Source of the DNA: JAABQT01 sp035459025
GTDB taxonomy: Bacteria; Pseudomonadota; Gammaproteobacteria; Burkholderiales; SG8-39
Assembly (NCBI GenBank): GCA_035459025.1
Contig: DATHYT010000085.1
Coordinates: 1 to 64,000, forward strand
Length of the DNA stretch: 64,000 bases
Direction of reading: 5' to 3'
Position numbers and translations under genes: made by a program. Shown piece after piece: positions 42,857 to 51,792 of this stretch. The notes under the pieces are model-generated. The model saw only the letters and a program-made list of their open reading frames with translations. It made no database searches and was not told the DNA's origin. Position 1 is the stretch's first letter. Each line of letters starts with the position of its first letter.

Positions 42857-43897
42857 ATGAAACCGCGTTTCTGCACTATTTCGCTTGCCGTCGCCGCAGT
42901 TTGCGCGGCACTGTCCGCGCCGGCCTCCGCGCAGACAATCAACCTGAAACTGCATCACTTCTTGCCGCCCAAGGCGCCGGCGCACACGAAGATGCTCGCG
43001 CCGTGGGCGGCGGACGTGGAGAAAGCCTCGGGCGGCAAGGTCAAGATCGAGCTCTTCCCGTCGATGGCGCTCGGCGGCAAGCCGCCCGAGCTGATCAATC
43101 AGGTGCGAGACGGCGTGGTGGACATCGTATGGACGGTGAACGGCTACACGGCGGGCCTGTTCCCGCGCTCGGAGGTGTTCGAGCTGCCGTTCGTGCACAC
43201 GAACAACGCCACCGCGACGAACTTGGCGATGCGCGAGATGTTCCTGAACGGCGCCATCGCGCCGGACTACGAGAGCGTCAAGGTCATGTTCCTGCACGTG
43301 CACGCCGGCCAGGCGATTCACATGGCGGAGAAGGAAGTGCGCACGCCCGACGACCTGAAGGGCCTGAAAATGCGCATCCCGACGCGCACCGGCGCCTGGA
43401 TCATCGAGGCGCTGGGAGCCGCGCCCGCCTCGATGCCCGTGCCGGCGCTGCCGCAGGCGCTGTCGAAGAAGGTCGTCGACGGCGCGTTCATTCCGTGGGA
43501 GATCATCCCGCCGCTCAAGCTCCAGGACGTCACCAAGGTCCAGGTCGAAGGCCCGAACCGGATGCGCTTCGGCACCACGACCTTCCAGGTGTCGATGAAC
43601 AAGAACACCTGGGCCAAGCTTCCGCGCGACGTGCAGAAGGCCTTCGAAGCCAACAACGGCGAAGCCCGGTGGCGCACAGTCGGCAAGGTCTGGACCGACA
43701 GCGAAGCCGGGGGGATTGCCGTTGCCAAGAAGGCGGGCAACAAGCATATCCAGCTCACGGAGGCCGAGCTCGCGATGTTCAAGGCGAAGCTCGAGCCCGT
43801 CGTGGATCGCTGGATCGCCGAGGTCGATTCGAAGGGCATCGACGGCAAGGCGCTGGTAGACCAGGCGCGCGCGCGGATCTCTAAGCACTCCAAGTAG
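42857..43897 (+). CDS. dctP: TRAP transporter substrate-binding protein, DctP family
   Basis: A 346-residue periplasmic binding protein. A Sec signal peptide (about residues 1-25, ending APASAQT) precedes the DctP fold: LHHFLPPKAPAHTKMLAPWA, LFPSMALGGKPPELINQVRDG, DLKGLKMRIPTRTGAWIIEALG with the conserved Arg that contacts the substrate carboxylate, and FQVSMNKNTWAKLP. It delivers an organic acid to the DctQM permease encoded next. AGGAGG lies 11 bases before the ATG. Confidence 0.92.
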   Translation: MKPRFCTISLAVAAVCAALSAPASAQTINLKLHHFLPPKAPAHTKMLAPWAADVEKASGGKVKIELFPSMALGGKPPELINQVRDGVVDIVWTVNGYTAGLFPRSEVFELPFVHTNNATATNLAMREMFLNGAIAPDYESVKVMFLHVHAGQAIHMAEKEVRTPDDLKGLKMRIPTRTGAWIIEALGAAPASMPVPALPQALSKKVVDGAFIPWEIIPPLKLQDVTKVQVEGPNRMRFGTTTFQVSMNKNTWAKLPRDVQKAFEANNGEARWRTVGKVWTDSEAGGIAVAKKAGNKHIQLTEAELAMFKAKLEPVVDRWIAEVDSKGIDGKALVDQARARISKHSK

Positions 43898-43900
43898 CGC

Positions 43901-44410
43901 ATGGATGAAGGTCCGGCGCGGGCACGGGCGGGGCCGTCGGGCCTCGCCCGCCGCGCCATCGAATGGTGGGCGCTGGCAGGCGGCGTCGTCCTGCTGGCGG
44001 TCGCCCTGATGACCACCTGGAGCGCGTTCTCCGGGTGGGTCTTCGGCAAGCCGCTCCCCGGGGACTTCGAGCTCACCGAAATCCTGGTCGCGGTCGCGGT
44101 GTTCGCGTTTCTGCCGTATTGCCAGCAGACGGACGCCAACGTCACCGCGGACCTGTTTACTGCGCGTGCCGGGCCGCGTGCGCTCGCCGCGTTCCGCCTG
44201 TTCGGCGGGCTGTTGGCGCTCGTGGTCGCGCTGGTGCTCGCGTGGCGTACCTGGGCCGGCCTGCTCGACTACCGAAAGTACGTGGAGACCACCGCAATCC
44301 TCAAGATACCGATCTGGTGGGCGTACGTGCCGGCGCTCGCCTCGCTGGCTCTGCTGGTGCTCGCCTGCGCGATCGTGCTGAAGGACGAAGTGCGCGCGCT
44401 GCGCGGTTGA
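43901..44410 (+). CDS. dctQ: TRAP transporter small permease subunit
   Basis: A 169-residue four-span membrane protein in the position and of the size of DctQ (spans about 20-44, 60-80, 98-119 and 140-160). FGKPLPGDFELTEILVAVAVF is the recognisable family core. Together with DctM it forms the sodium-driven permease. Three bases separate it from dctP. Confidence 0.87.
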   Translation: MDEGPARARAGPSGLARRAIEWWALAGGVVLLAVALMTTWSAFSGWVFGKPLPGDFELTEILVAVAVFAFLPYCQQTDANVTADLFTARAGPRALAAFRLFGGLLALVVALVLAWRTWAGLLDYRKYVETTAILKIPIWWAYVPALASLALLVLACAIVLKDEVRALRG

Positions 44411-44420
44411 GCGAGCCCGC

Positions 44421-45746
44421 TTGGATCCCCATTTTCTCACCGGGCTCGTCGGCCTCGCCTCGCTGATCGCGCTGATCGCGATCCGCGTGCCGATCGCGCA
44501 CGCCATGCTGGTGGTCGGCGCGATCGGGATCGCGATACTGAGCGGGCCCCAGATCCTGCTGTCGCAGCTGAAGACGCTGGTCTATTCGCAGTTCTCGATC
44601 TACGACCTGTCGGTGCTGCCGATGTTCGTGCTGATGGGCAACATCGCCTCGCGCGCGGGGCTTTCGCGGGACCTGTTCCGCGCGGCCAACGCCTGGCTCG
44701 GCTGGATGCGCGGCGGCGTGGCGATGTCCGCGATCGCAGCCTGCGGTGGTTTCGGGGCGGTCTGCGGCTCTTCGCTCGCTACGGCCTCCACCATGGGACA
44801 GATCGCCCTGCCCGAGCTGCGCCGCTACCGCTACAGCCCGGAACTCGCCACCGGCACCCTTGCCGCTGGTGGCGTGCTCGGCATCCTGATCCCGCCCTCT
44901 GTGGTGCTCGTGGTCTACGCGATCGTCGTCGAGGCGAGCATCGTCGATATGTTCATTGCGGCCTTCATCCCGGGCCTGATCGCCATAGCGATGTTCCTGC
45001 TTACGATCGCGATCTACGTGCGCGTGCGGCCCGATGCCGGGCCGCCGGGCGATCGCGTTACGCGCGAGGAGTTCATTGCCGCGACCATCGGCGTGGGTCC
45101 GGTGCTGGCGATCTTCGGCGCCGTGATCGGCGGGATCTACTTCGGCCTGTTCAATCCCACGCCGGCGGCCGCGGTCGGCGTCTTTCTGGTCACGGTGCTG
45201 GCTTTCGCGCGCAGATCCGTGAATTTGCAGGGGATGAAAGCGGCGCTTCTCGAAACTGCAAAGACGGCTGGGATGATCTACCTCATCCTGCTTGGTGCCC
45301 AACTGCTCAATATCTTCATGGCGCGTGGCGGCGTGCCGCAGGCCGCCGCCGAAGTGATGGCGACATCGGGACTGGCGCCGCTTGAGGTGCTGGTGCTGCT
45401 GCTGGTGGCGCTTATCGCACTCGGCTGTTTGATGGACAGTCTGTCGATGATCCTGCTGGCGATCCCGTTCTTCTGGCCGGTGATCTCGGGCCTGGACTTC
45501 GGCATGAGCGTGGAGGAGCTCAAGATCTGGTTCGGTATCCTGGCGCTCATCGTGGTGGAACTCGGACTGATCACTCCGCCGGTGGGCATGAACGTATTCG
45601 TGATCAACTCGCTCGCGCGCGACGTTCCGATGAGCCGGACGTTCCTGGGCGTGATGCCGTTCTTCGGCGCCGAGATCGTGCGCGTGGCGCTGCTGGTCGC
45701 CTTTCCCGGGCTCGTGCTGTGGCTGCCTAAGGTCCTCGCCGGCTAG
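44421..45746 (+). CDS. dctM: TRAP transporter large permease subunit
   Basis: A 441-residue permease with about 12 membrane spans. DctM motifs include VLPMFVLMGNIASRAGLSRDLF, GGFGAVCGSSLATASTMG, LGILIPPSVVLVVYAI and, near the end, LITPPVGMNVFVINSLA. It couples organic acid uptake to the ion gradient. TTG start, ten bases after dctQ. Complete dctPQM makes a functional transporter likely; the substrate is not evident, and it need not be C4-dicarboxylate. Confidence 0.92.
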   Translation: MDPHFLTGLVGLASLIALIAIRVPIAHAMLVVGAIGIAILSGPQILLSQLKTLVYSQFSIYDLSVLPMFVLMGNIASRAGLSRDLFRAANAWLGWMRGGVAMSAIAACGGFGAVCGSSLATASTMGQIALPELRRYRYSPELATGTLAAGGVLGILIPPSVVLVVYAIVVEASIVDMFIAAFIPGLIAIAMFLLTIAIYVRVRPDAGPPGDRVTREEFIAATIGVGPVLAIFGAVIGGIYFGLFNPTPAAAVGVFLVTVLAFARRSVNLQGMKAALLETAKTAGMIYLILLGAQLLNIFMARGGVPQAAAEVMATSGLAPLEVLVLLLVALIALGCLMDSLSMILLAIPFFWPVISGLDFGMSVEELKIWFGILALIVVELGLITPPVGMNVFVINSLARDVPMSRTFLGVMPFFGAEIVRVALLVAFPGLVLWLPKVLAG

Positions 45747-45860
45747 CGCGAAACTCAATTTCCCCAGGAAATCCGGGGCAGGGGCGGCTTGATTCCGCCC
45801 GATTCGACCGCACCTAGGCTATCGGTGCGCACGACCGTGCGCCAATCGGCAGGAGAAGCC

Positions 45861-48260
45861 ATGGAATTCTGGCGCAGGAAACGACAGGAAACGCTCGAGG
45901 GCGGCGGCGGCACGGGCGCCGAGGCGCCGCGCGGCCGCGCGGGCCGGGGCACCGCGCTGGCCGTGCGGCCCATTCCGGAGGACGCGCTGATCCTCGTTCC
46001 GCTGCGAAGCGCGGTGCTGTTCCCTGGCATCATTACGCCGCTCGCGGTGGGGCGCGGCTCGTCCGTCGCCGCCGTGCAGGAGGCGGCGCGGCAGGGCCGC
46101 AAGCTGGGTTTGCTGCTGCAGCGCGACCCGAAAACGAACCAGGTCGGCGCCGACGACCTGCACTGGGTGGGCACGGCCGGCGAAATCGTGCGCTACGTGC
46201 CCGCCGCCGAAGGCGTTCACCACCTGGCCGTGCAGGGGCAGACGCGCTTTCGCGTCACCGAGTTCCTCGAAGGCTGGCCGTTCCTGGTGGGACGCGTGGT
46301 CTGGGTACCCGAGGCGACCGAAGGCGGCGAAGAGATCGAGGCGCGCTTCCTGCAGCTGAAGGCGCAGGCCGTCGAGGCGATCAAGCTGCTGCCGAACGTG
46401 CCCGACGAGCTGGCCGGCGCGGTGCAGGCGATCGACTCTGCGCCGCAGCTGGCCGACATGGTGGCGAACCTTCTCGACATCGAGAACGAAGAGAAGCAGG
46501 CGGTGCTCGAGGCCTTCGAGCTGAAGCCGCGCCTGGACCTGGTGCTTGCGCATCTCGCCGAGCGCGTAAGCGTACTGCGCCTGTCGAAGGAGATCGGCGA
46601 CAAGACGAAGAAGGAATTCGACGAGCGCCAGCGCGAGCACGTGCTGCGCGAGCAGATGCGCCAGATCCAGAAGGAGCTCGGCGAGGGCGAGGATACGGCC
46701 GCGGAGCTCGAGGAACTGCAGAAGTCCCTCGAGGCCGCCGGAATGCCGGAAGAAACGCTCCGGCACGCGAAAAAAGAGTTCAAGCGCTTGTCGCGCATGG
46801 GCGAGGGCTCGGGCGAAGCCTCCATGCTGCGCACCTGGCTCGAGCTGATGGCCGAGCTGCCCTGGAAGGCCGAGCCGCAACTGGCGGTGGACATCGCCGA
46901 GGCGCGCCGCGTGCTCGACGAGGACCACCACGGGCTGGAGAAGGTGAAGCGCCGCATTCTCGAGTATCTCGCCGTGCGCAAGCTCAACCCGGAGGGCAGG
47001 AGCCCGATCCTGTGCTTCGTCGGCCCGCCAGGCGTGGGCAAGACCTCGCTCGGCCAGTCGATCGCCAGGGCGACGGGCCGCAAGTTCCAGCGTGTGGCGC
47101 TCGGCGGCCTGCACGACGAGGCGGAGATTCGCGGCCATCGCCGCACCTACATCGGGGCGCTGCCGGGAAACGTTATCCAGGCGCTGAAGCGCGCCGAGTC
47201 GCGCGGCGGCGTGCTGATGATGGACGAAATCGACAAACTGGGCATGGGCGGTTTCCACGGCGACCCGTCCTCGGCGCTGCTCGAGGTGCTCGATCCGGAG
47301 CAGAACGCCAAGTTCCGTGACAACTACCTCGGCGTCGACTTCGATCTGTCGCGGGTCATGTTCATCGCCACGGCGAACGTGCTCGACACGATTCCCGGGC
47401 CGTTGCGCGACCGCATGGAGGTGATCCAGCTGCCGGGCTACACGGAGGAAGAAAAGCTGCAGATCGCGCGCCGGTACCTGGTGAAGAAGCAGCTGGAGGC
47501 GAATGGGCTGAAAGCAGAGCAGGCAGCACTCACCGAAGGAGCGATCCGCGAGATCATCGCCAGCTACACGCGGGAGGCGGGCGTGCGCAACCTCGAGCGC
47601 GAGATCGGCGCCGTGCTGCGCCACGTCGCCATGTGCATCGCGGAGGGCAACGCGCAGTGCGTGACGGTCGGCGCGGCCGACCTGCAGCCGATCCTCGGTG
47701 CGCGCAAGTTCGAGAACGAGGTGGCGCTGCGCACGTCCTTGCCGGGCGTGGCGACGGGCCTCGCCTGGACGCCCGTGGGCGGCGACATCCTGTTCATCGA
47801 GGCCTCCAAGGTACCCGGGTCGGGCAAGCTCATCCTCACGGGTCAGCTCGGCGACGTAATGAAGGAATCCGCGCAGGCGGCGCTGACGCTCGCCAAGACC
47901 TGGAGCGGCGACGCGCTGGAGAAGACCGATATCCATGTGCACGTGCCGGCGGGCGCCACGCCCAAGGACGGCCCGAGCGCGGGCGTGGCCATGTTCGTGG
48001 CGCTCACCTCGCTCCTGCAGGGTAAGCCGGTGCGGTCGGACGTTGCCATGACCGGAGAGATCTCGCTGCGCGGGCTGGTGCTGCCGATCGGCGGCGTCAA
48101 GGAGAAGACGCTGGCGGCGCTGCGCGCGGGCCTGTCCACGGTGATGCTGCCGCGCAGGAACGAGAAAGACCTGGAGGACGTGCCGGCCGAGGCGAGGAAG
48201 AAGCTGCGCTTTGTCTTTCTCGACAAGGTGGAAGACGCGGTGCAGGCCGCGCTGCAATGA
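45861..48260 (+). CDS. lon: ATP-dependent protease Lon
   Basis: A 799-residue Lon: N-terminal substrate-binding domain (LVPLRSAVLFPGIITPL), AAA+ domain with Walker A CFVGPPGVGKTSLGQSIA and Walker B GVLMMDEIDKLG, and a C-terminal protease domain with Ser706 in TPKDGPSAGVAMF and Lys749 in GGVKEKTLAALR (43 residues apart, as in E. coli). It degrades misfolded and regulatory proteins. AGGAG lies five bases before the ATG at 45861. A slightly longer reading from 45789 has no ribosome site. A perfect terminator hairpin begins at the base after its stop. Confidence 0.97.
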   Translation: MEFWRRKRQETLEGGGGTGAEAPRGRAGRGTALAVRPIPEDALILVPLRSAVLFPGIITPLAVGRGSSVAAVQEAARQGRKLGLLLQRDPKTNQVGADDLHWVGTAGEIVRYVPAAEGVHHLAVQGQTRFRVTEFLEGWPFLVGRVVWVPEATEGGEEIEARFLQLKAQAVEAIKLLPNVPDELAGAVQAIDSAPQLADMVANLLDIENEEKQAVLEAFELKPRLDLVLAHLAERVSVLRLSKEIGDKTKKEFDERQREHVLREQMRQIQKELGEGEDTAAELEELQKSLEAAGMPEETLRHAKKEFKRLSRMGEGSGEASMLRTWLELMAELPWKAEPQLAVDIAEARRVLDEDHHGLEKVKRRILEYLAVRKLNPEGRSPILCFVGPPGVGKTSLGQSIARATGRKFQRVALGGLHDEAEIRGHRRTYIGALPGNVIQALKRAESRGGVLMMDEIDKLGMGGFHGDPSSALLEVLDPEQNAKFRDNYLGVDFDLSRVMFIATANVLDTIPGPLRDRMEVIQLPGYTEEEKLQIARRYLVKKQLEANGLKAEQAALTEGAIREIIASYTREAGVRNLEREIGAVLRHVAMCIAEGNAQCVTVGAADLQPILGARKFENEVALRTSLPGVATGLAWTPVGGDILFIEASKVPGSGKLILTGQLGDVMKESAQAALTLAKTWSGDALEKTDIHVHVPAGATPKDGPSAGVAMFVALTSLLQGKPVRSDVAMTGEISLRGLVLPIGGVKEKTLAALRAGLSTVMLPRRNEKDLEDVPAEARKKLRFVFLDKVEDAVQAALQ

Positions 48261-48286
48261 AAAAGCCCGCCGGTCGGCGGGCTTTT
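48261..48286. terminator. bidirectional terminator between lon and the phasin gene
   Basis: AAAAGCCCGCC (48261-48271) pairs perfectly with GGCGGGCTTTT (48276-48286) around a 4-base loop. The stem is 11 bp with T-runs on both strands, so it can end lon (+) and phasin (-) transcripts. In the phasin direction the -1 frame stop lies only two bases before it. Confidence 0.9.
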
Positions 48287-48365
48287 GCTTACTTCTTCTT
48301 CTTCTTCTTCTTCTTGGGCTTACGCTTGGCGCTAGATCGGGCCGGGGTGCGGCCCGGTTTGGCGC

Positions 48366-48908
48366 TCAGGCGGTCTTTTTTGCCTTGGTCAGGCCTTTCA
48401 CGGTCTCGGACGCGGCGTTGACGTTGGCTTCCGCGATCTCGGTCGCCTGCTTGGCCACCTTGTTCATGTTGTCGTAGGCGGAGTTGGCGGCGGCGATCAT
48501 CGACTTGACCGCGGCGACCGCGACGTCGGAGCCGGCGGGGGCGTTCTTTACCGCCTTGTCGAGCATCGAGCTGAAGTTCTCGTTCCACTCGGCGACGCGC
48601 TGCTCTGCCATCTTCGACAGCTCGGCATTGGTCTCGGTGGCGACTTCGTACACGCTTTTCGAATAGGCGATGGCCTTCTCGATCGCGGGGGTCGCCAGCG
48701 TGTTCTGCAGCGTCACGAACTCCTGCACGTCCTTAGCGCCAAACAGCGCGCGCGTGTTGCTGAGGCTGTCTTCGAACGCGGTCTTGACGGCGTTGGCGTT
48801 CAGGGTGGCGAGCTTCTCGATCGCGGCGAATTGCGTCGCGGCGAGGGACAGCATGGTTTCCACATTGGCCTTGCCGGTGGCTTGGATCTGCTCGGGGGTC
48901 ACGTACAT
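48366..48908 (-). CDS. phaP: phasin family protein (PHA granule-associated), with a possible -1 frameshifted long form
   Basis: A 180-residue phasin: almost entirely helical, no signal peptide, with YVTPEQIQATGKANVETM at the start and NTLATPAIEKAIAYSKSVYE and AEWNENFSSMLDKAVKNAP further on, typical of betaproteobacterial PhaP. It coats polyhydroxyalkanoate granules. The zero frame ends KAKKTA-stop. The codons GCA-AAA-AAG near the end contain the slippery heptamer A-AAA-AAG; a -1 shift would add 28 residues (through SAKPGRTPARSSAKRKP and eight lysines) and stop at 48289, next to the terminator. AGGAG precedes the ATG and a strong promoter lies upstream. Confidence 0.92.
   Translation of the reverse strand: MYVTPEQIQATGKANVETMLSLAATQFAAIEKLATLNANAVKTAFEDSLSNTRALFGAKDVQEFVTLQNTLATPAIEKAIAYSKSVYEVATETNAELSKMAEQRVAEWNENFSSMLDKAVKNAPAGSDVAVAAVKSMIAAANSAYDNMNKVAKQATEIAEANVNAASETVKGLTKAKKTA
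48375..48381 (-). other. A-AAA-AAG slippery heptamer in the phasin gene
   Basis: In the zero frame the codons read GCA AAA AAG ACC, giving the classical X-XXY-YYZ heptamer A-AAA-AAG, identical to the E. coli dnaX frameshift site. A GC-only stem of 7 bp (48356-48350 pairing with 48344-48338, loop CACCC) follows 18 bases downstream, farther than the usual 5-9. The A6 run could equally cause transcriptional slippage or an assembly indel. Confidence 0.55.
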
Positions 48909-48977
48909 TTTGGTGCTCCTATGAGAAATCGGTTTAAGCTTTGGGTCGGCGCGATTTGGTGCAGCGCAACAATCGCC

Positions 48978-49005
48978 AGTATAAAGATTCCCCTTTTAAA
49001 GTCAA
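48978..49005 (-). promoter_or_regulatory. strong sigma70 promoter for the phasin gene
   Basis: On the minus strand TTGACT (49005-49000) and TATACT (48983-48978) are spaced by 16 bases in locally AT-rich DNA, in contrast to the rest of the window. Transcription would start near 48971, about 62 bases before the ATG, with AGGAGCACCAAA ahead of it. High expression fits an abundant granule protein. Confidence 0.75.
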
Positions 49006-49145
49006 ATGAATTTTGCGGTGCAACATAAGCCATTGAGGCACTGCAGAATTCCAGTGGAGCGGCATTCTAGGCGTTTCAAACGGCTTCCCTGGGAAGGGGG
49101 CGAAACGGCTCATCGTGCCGATCTGGCACCGTGGACAATCCGTCC

Positions 49146-50027
49146 ATGAGCCCAGCCCCGGACCCGGTCCAGCGTTTCGCGTGGGTGTTCCCGGGGCTCT
49201 TCGTGGTGCTCTGGAGCACGGGCTTCATCGGGGCGAAGTTAGGACTTCCTTACGTGGAGCCGGCGACATTTCTCGTGATCCGGTTCGTGCTGGTGCTGGT
49301 CGTGCTACTGCCTCTGTGCGTGGCGATGCGCGCGCCCTGGCCGACCTCGGGAGTTCGATTCATGCACATGGCGTTTGCCGGGGCCCTGATCCAGGGCGGC
49401 TATCTGGGTGGCGTCTTCCTCTCTTTGCACCAAGGCATGCCGGCGGGCGCCTCCGCCCTGATTACCGCGCTGCAGCCGATCCTCGCCGCGGTGCTTTCGG
49501 GCTGGCTGCTCGGCGAGCGCACCAACGCCCGCCAGTGGCTCGGCCTCGCGCTGGGCATCGCCGGGGTCGCTCTGGTGGTGCGCGAGAAGTGGGTGCTCGA
49601 GGGCGTGGGCTTGGCGGCGACCGCGCTGTCGGTTCTGGCGCTGGTGAGCATCAGCCTGGGCGCGGTGTGGCAGAAGCGCCACTGCGCGAGCGTCGACCTG
49701 CGCACCGGCGCCGCGATCCAGTTCGGCGCCGCGCTGCTGGTGCTCACCCCCTACGCGCTGCTGTTTGAATCGCGTCCTGTGGTCTGGTCCGCGGAGCTGG
49801 TGGTCGCCCTGGTGTGGCTGGTATTTGCGCTGTCGCTCGGTGCCGTGCTCCTGCTGTTCTGGCTCATCCGCCACGGTGCCGCCACCAAGGTCGCGAGCCT
49901 CATGTACCTCGTGCCGCCCTGCACCGCACTCGTGGCCTGGCCCCTGTTCGGCGAGACCTACACGGCGTTTGCCGCGGCCGGCATGGCGCTCGCCATGCTC
50001 GCCGTATGGCTCGTGAGCCGGGCATGA
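49146..50027 (+). CDS. EamA/DMT family permease
   Basis: A 293-residue, ten-span permease with two EamA repeats (first: FVVLWSTGFIGAKLGLPYVEP; second: ALVSISLGAVWQKRHCA). Members export amino acids, metabolites or drugs. The ATG at 49146 is taken; a GTG at 49131 would add five residues. It overlaps a second EamA gene by four bases, so the two may function together or redundantly. Confidence 0.87.
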   Translation: MSPAPDPVQRFAWVFPGLFVVLWSTGFIGAKLGLPYVEPATFLVIRFVLVLVVLLPLCVAMRAPWPTSGVRFMHMAFAGALIQGGYLGGVFLSLHQGMPAGASALITALQPILAAVLSGWLLGERTNARQWLGLALGIAGVALVVREKWVLEGVGLAATALSVLALVSISLGAVWQKRHCASVDLRTGAAIQFGAALLVLTPYALLFESRPVVWSAELVVALVWLVFALSLGAVLLLFWLIRHGAATKVASLMYLVPPCTALVAWPLFGETYTAFAAAGMALAMLAVWLVSRA

Positions 50028-50923
50028 GTCCGGCGCCGGCCCCCGAGCACCTGCCGCGGCACCTGTGGTGGGTGCTCCTGGGCATCACGCTGGTCTGGGG
50101 CTTCAATTGGACGGCGATGAAGGTGGCGATCTCGGAAGTCGCGCCGTTCACGTTCCGCACGTTCTGTCTCGCGGCTGGCTCCGGTGTGCTGTTCGCGGTT
50201 CTGCGGGCGACTGGTCAACCCCTTGCCATCCCGCGCAGCCAGTGGCGACGCCTGGCGCTGATCGCGTTTTTCACCATCACCTGCTGGAACGTGCTGGTGG
50301 TGTTTGGCCTGCGCCTCATTCCTTCGGGCCGCGCAGCGATCCTCGCCTACACCATGCCGGCCTGGGCGATCCCGCTCTCGGTGTGGTTCCTCCGCGAGCG
50401 CATGAGCGCGAGGAAGCTCGCCGGGCTCGCCCTCGGCATGACCGGCATGGCGCTGCTGCTGGTCCAGGAGTTCACCAGCCTGCGGGGCGCGCCGCTTGGC
50501 GCGCTACTGGTGCTCGGCGCGGCCTGTACCTGGGCGATCGGCACGTTGCTGCAGAAGAAGTTTCCCGTGCATGCACCGGTAGCGCCGCTCACGGCGTGGA
50601 TGATGCTGATCGGTGGCGTGCCGATCTATGTTGGCGCGATGCTGTTCGACGACTTCAGCAAGCTGCAGGATATCAGCCTGTGGCCGGCGCTCGCGGTGGC
50701 CTACAACGTGCTGCTGTCCTTTGCCTGGGCGCACTGGGCCTGGATCAAGCTCGCCACCTCGGTCTCGGTGACCACCTTCTCGCTGAGCATGCTGATGACG
50801 CCGGTGGTCGGCGTGTTCTCGGGCATGCTGTTTCTTGGCGAGCGCCCGGGCTGGCTCGAGTTCAGCGCGCTTGCGCTGGTGCTGGCATCGCTTGCCTCGG
50901 TCGTCATTCCGGCGCGGAGATAG
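50024..50923 (+). CDS. EamA/DMT family permease
   Basis: A 299-residue, ten-span EamA permease: ITLVWGFNWTAMKVAISEVAP in the first repeat and GAACTWAIGTLLQKKFPVH in the second, with the conserved GRAAILAYTMPAWAIPLS at span 4. It is coupled to the preceding EamA gene (ATGA). The two proteins are clearly different, so this is an old duplication or a two-component arrangement. Substrate unknown. Its tail overlaps gluQ by 20 bases on the other strand. Confidence 0.88.
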   Translation: MSPAPAPEHLPRHLWWVLLGITLVWGFNWTAMKVAISEVAPFTFRTFCLAAGSGVLFAVLRATGQPLAIPRSQWRRLALIAFFTITCWNVLVVFGLRLIPSGRAAILAYTMPAWAIPLSVWFLRERMSARKLAGLALGMTGMALLLVQEFTSLRGAPLGALLVLGAACTWAIGTLLQKKFPVHAPVAPLTAWMMLIGGVPIYVGAMLFDDFSKLQDISLWPALAVAYNVLLSFAWAHWAWIKLATSVSVTTFSLSMLMTPVVGVFSGMLFLGERPGWLEFSALALVLASLASVVIPARR

Positions 50924-51749
50924 CGCGCGTGCGCGGCACGCGCGCCAAATCCCAGCCGGATGCGCCTTGGCCCAGGAAGCGGCGCGCGCGCGCCAGCTCG
51001 GCTTGCGGATCGGAGAGGTCGAGAGGGCGCGCGGCGGTCTGTTTGGAAAGCTTCTCACCCGCCGCGTTCAGCGCCACCGGCACGTGCGCGTAGCACGGCG
51101 TGTACGCGCCAAGCAGGCGCTGCAGATGGATCTGGCGTGCGGTGGAATCCAGCAGATCGGCGCCGCGAACCACGTGCGTCACCCCCTGGTCCAGGTCGTC
51201 CACCACGACGGCGAGCTGGTAGGCGATAACGCCGTCGGCGCGCAACAGCACGAAGTCCCCGACCGCCTGCTCCACGGGCTGCTCGACCCAGCCCTGGATG
51301 GCGTCGGCGAAGCCGATCGGCGCGCCGTGCGTGCGCAACCGTAGCGCGCGCGCGGCCTTGCCGGGCGCGAGGCCGTGCCGGCAGGTGCCGGGATAGACGC
51401 GCGCACCGTCGATGGCAAGCGCGGAATCCTCCAGCTCCCGGCGCGTGCAGCTGCACGGGTAGGCGAGGCCGCGCCGCGAGAGCTCGTCGAGGACCTCGCG
51501 ATAGCGCTCGAGGCGCGCGCTCTGCATGAGGACGGGCCCGTCCCATTCGAAACCGAGGCGCTCAAGCGCGCGCAGGATTGCGTCGGCAGCGCCGGGTTGC
51601 GCGCGCGCCCGATCCAGGTCCTCCATGCGCAACAACCACCTGCCGTTCGCCGCGCGCGCTTCCAGGTAGCTTGCCAGCGCGGCGACGAGCGAGCCGAAAT
51701 GCAGAGGCCCCGTGGGCGAAGGGGCGAAGCGGCCGACGTAATCCGCCAT
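50904..51749 (-). CDS. gluQ: glutamyl-Q tRNA(Asp) synthetase
   Basis: A 281-residue paralogue of the glutamyl-tRNA synthetase catalytic core. GRFAPSPTGPLHFGSLVAAL contains the HIGH-type site (HFGS), LRMEDLDRAR follows, zinc cysteines are in YPCSCTRREL and YPGTCRHG, and the KMSKS equivalent is GEKLSKQTAA. It lacks the anticodon-binding domain and glutamylates queuosine in tRNA-Asp. The start at 51749 is the family N-terminus (ADYVGRFAPSP). It diverges from the thioredoxin gene. Confidence 0.93.
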   Translation of the reverse strand: MADYVGRFAPSPTGPLHFGSLVAALASYLEARAANGRWLLRMEDLDRARAQPGAADAILRALERLGFEWDGPVLMQSARLERYREVLDELSRRGLAYPCSCTRRELEDSALAIDGARVYPGTCRHGLAPGKAARALRLRTHGAPIGFADAIQGWVEQPVEQAVGDFVLLRADGVIAYQLAVVVDDLDQGVTHVVRGADLLDSTARQIHLQRLLGAYTPCYAHVPVALNAAGEKLSKQTAARPLDLSDPQAELARARRFLGQGASGWDLARVPRTRAISAPE

Positions 51750-51792
51750 GACGCCCAGAGAGTACACTGCGCGTTTTTCGACGGGGATTCGC

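Noticed and set aside
45789..45835. Heat-shock (sigma32) promoter for lon
   Set aside because: A CTTGAT-like box exists near 45788 but a properly spaced CCCAT-type -10 is absent; a sigma70 match is also poor (20-base spacer), so I assign no promoter.
45824..45843. Hairpin in the lon leader as a riboswitch or thermometer
   Set aside because: Seven pairs with two G-U contacts in a GC-rich leader are expected by chance and do not cover the AGGAG site.
45819..48257. 812-codon minus-strand frame opposite lon
   Set aside because: Shadow of the well-defined Lon gene; no start context, and the H/R/Q/D/L-rich composition is typical of GC antisense.
48292..48315. CTT/AAG trinucleotide repeat as a phase-variable microsatellite
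   Set aside because: Eight in-frame repeats would change only lysine number without shifting the frame, and they are explained by the lysine tail in the -1 frame of the phasin gene.
49039..49056. Imperfect palindrome CACTG...CAGTG upstream of the first EamA gene
   Set aside because: Five-base arms only, no neighbouring promoter elements, and no second copy seen nearby.
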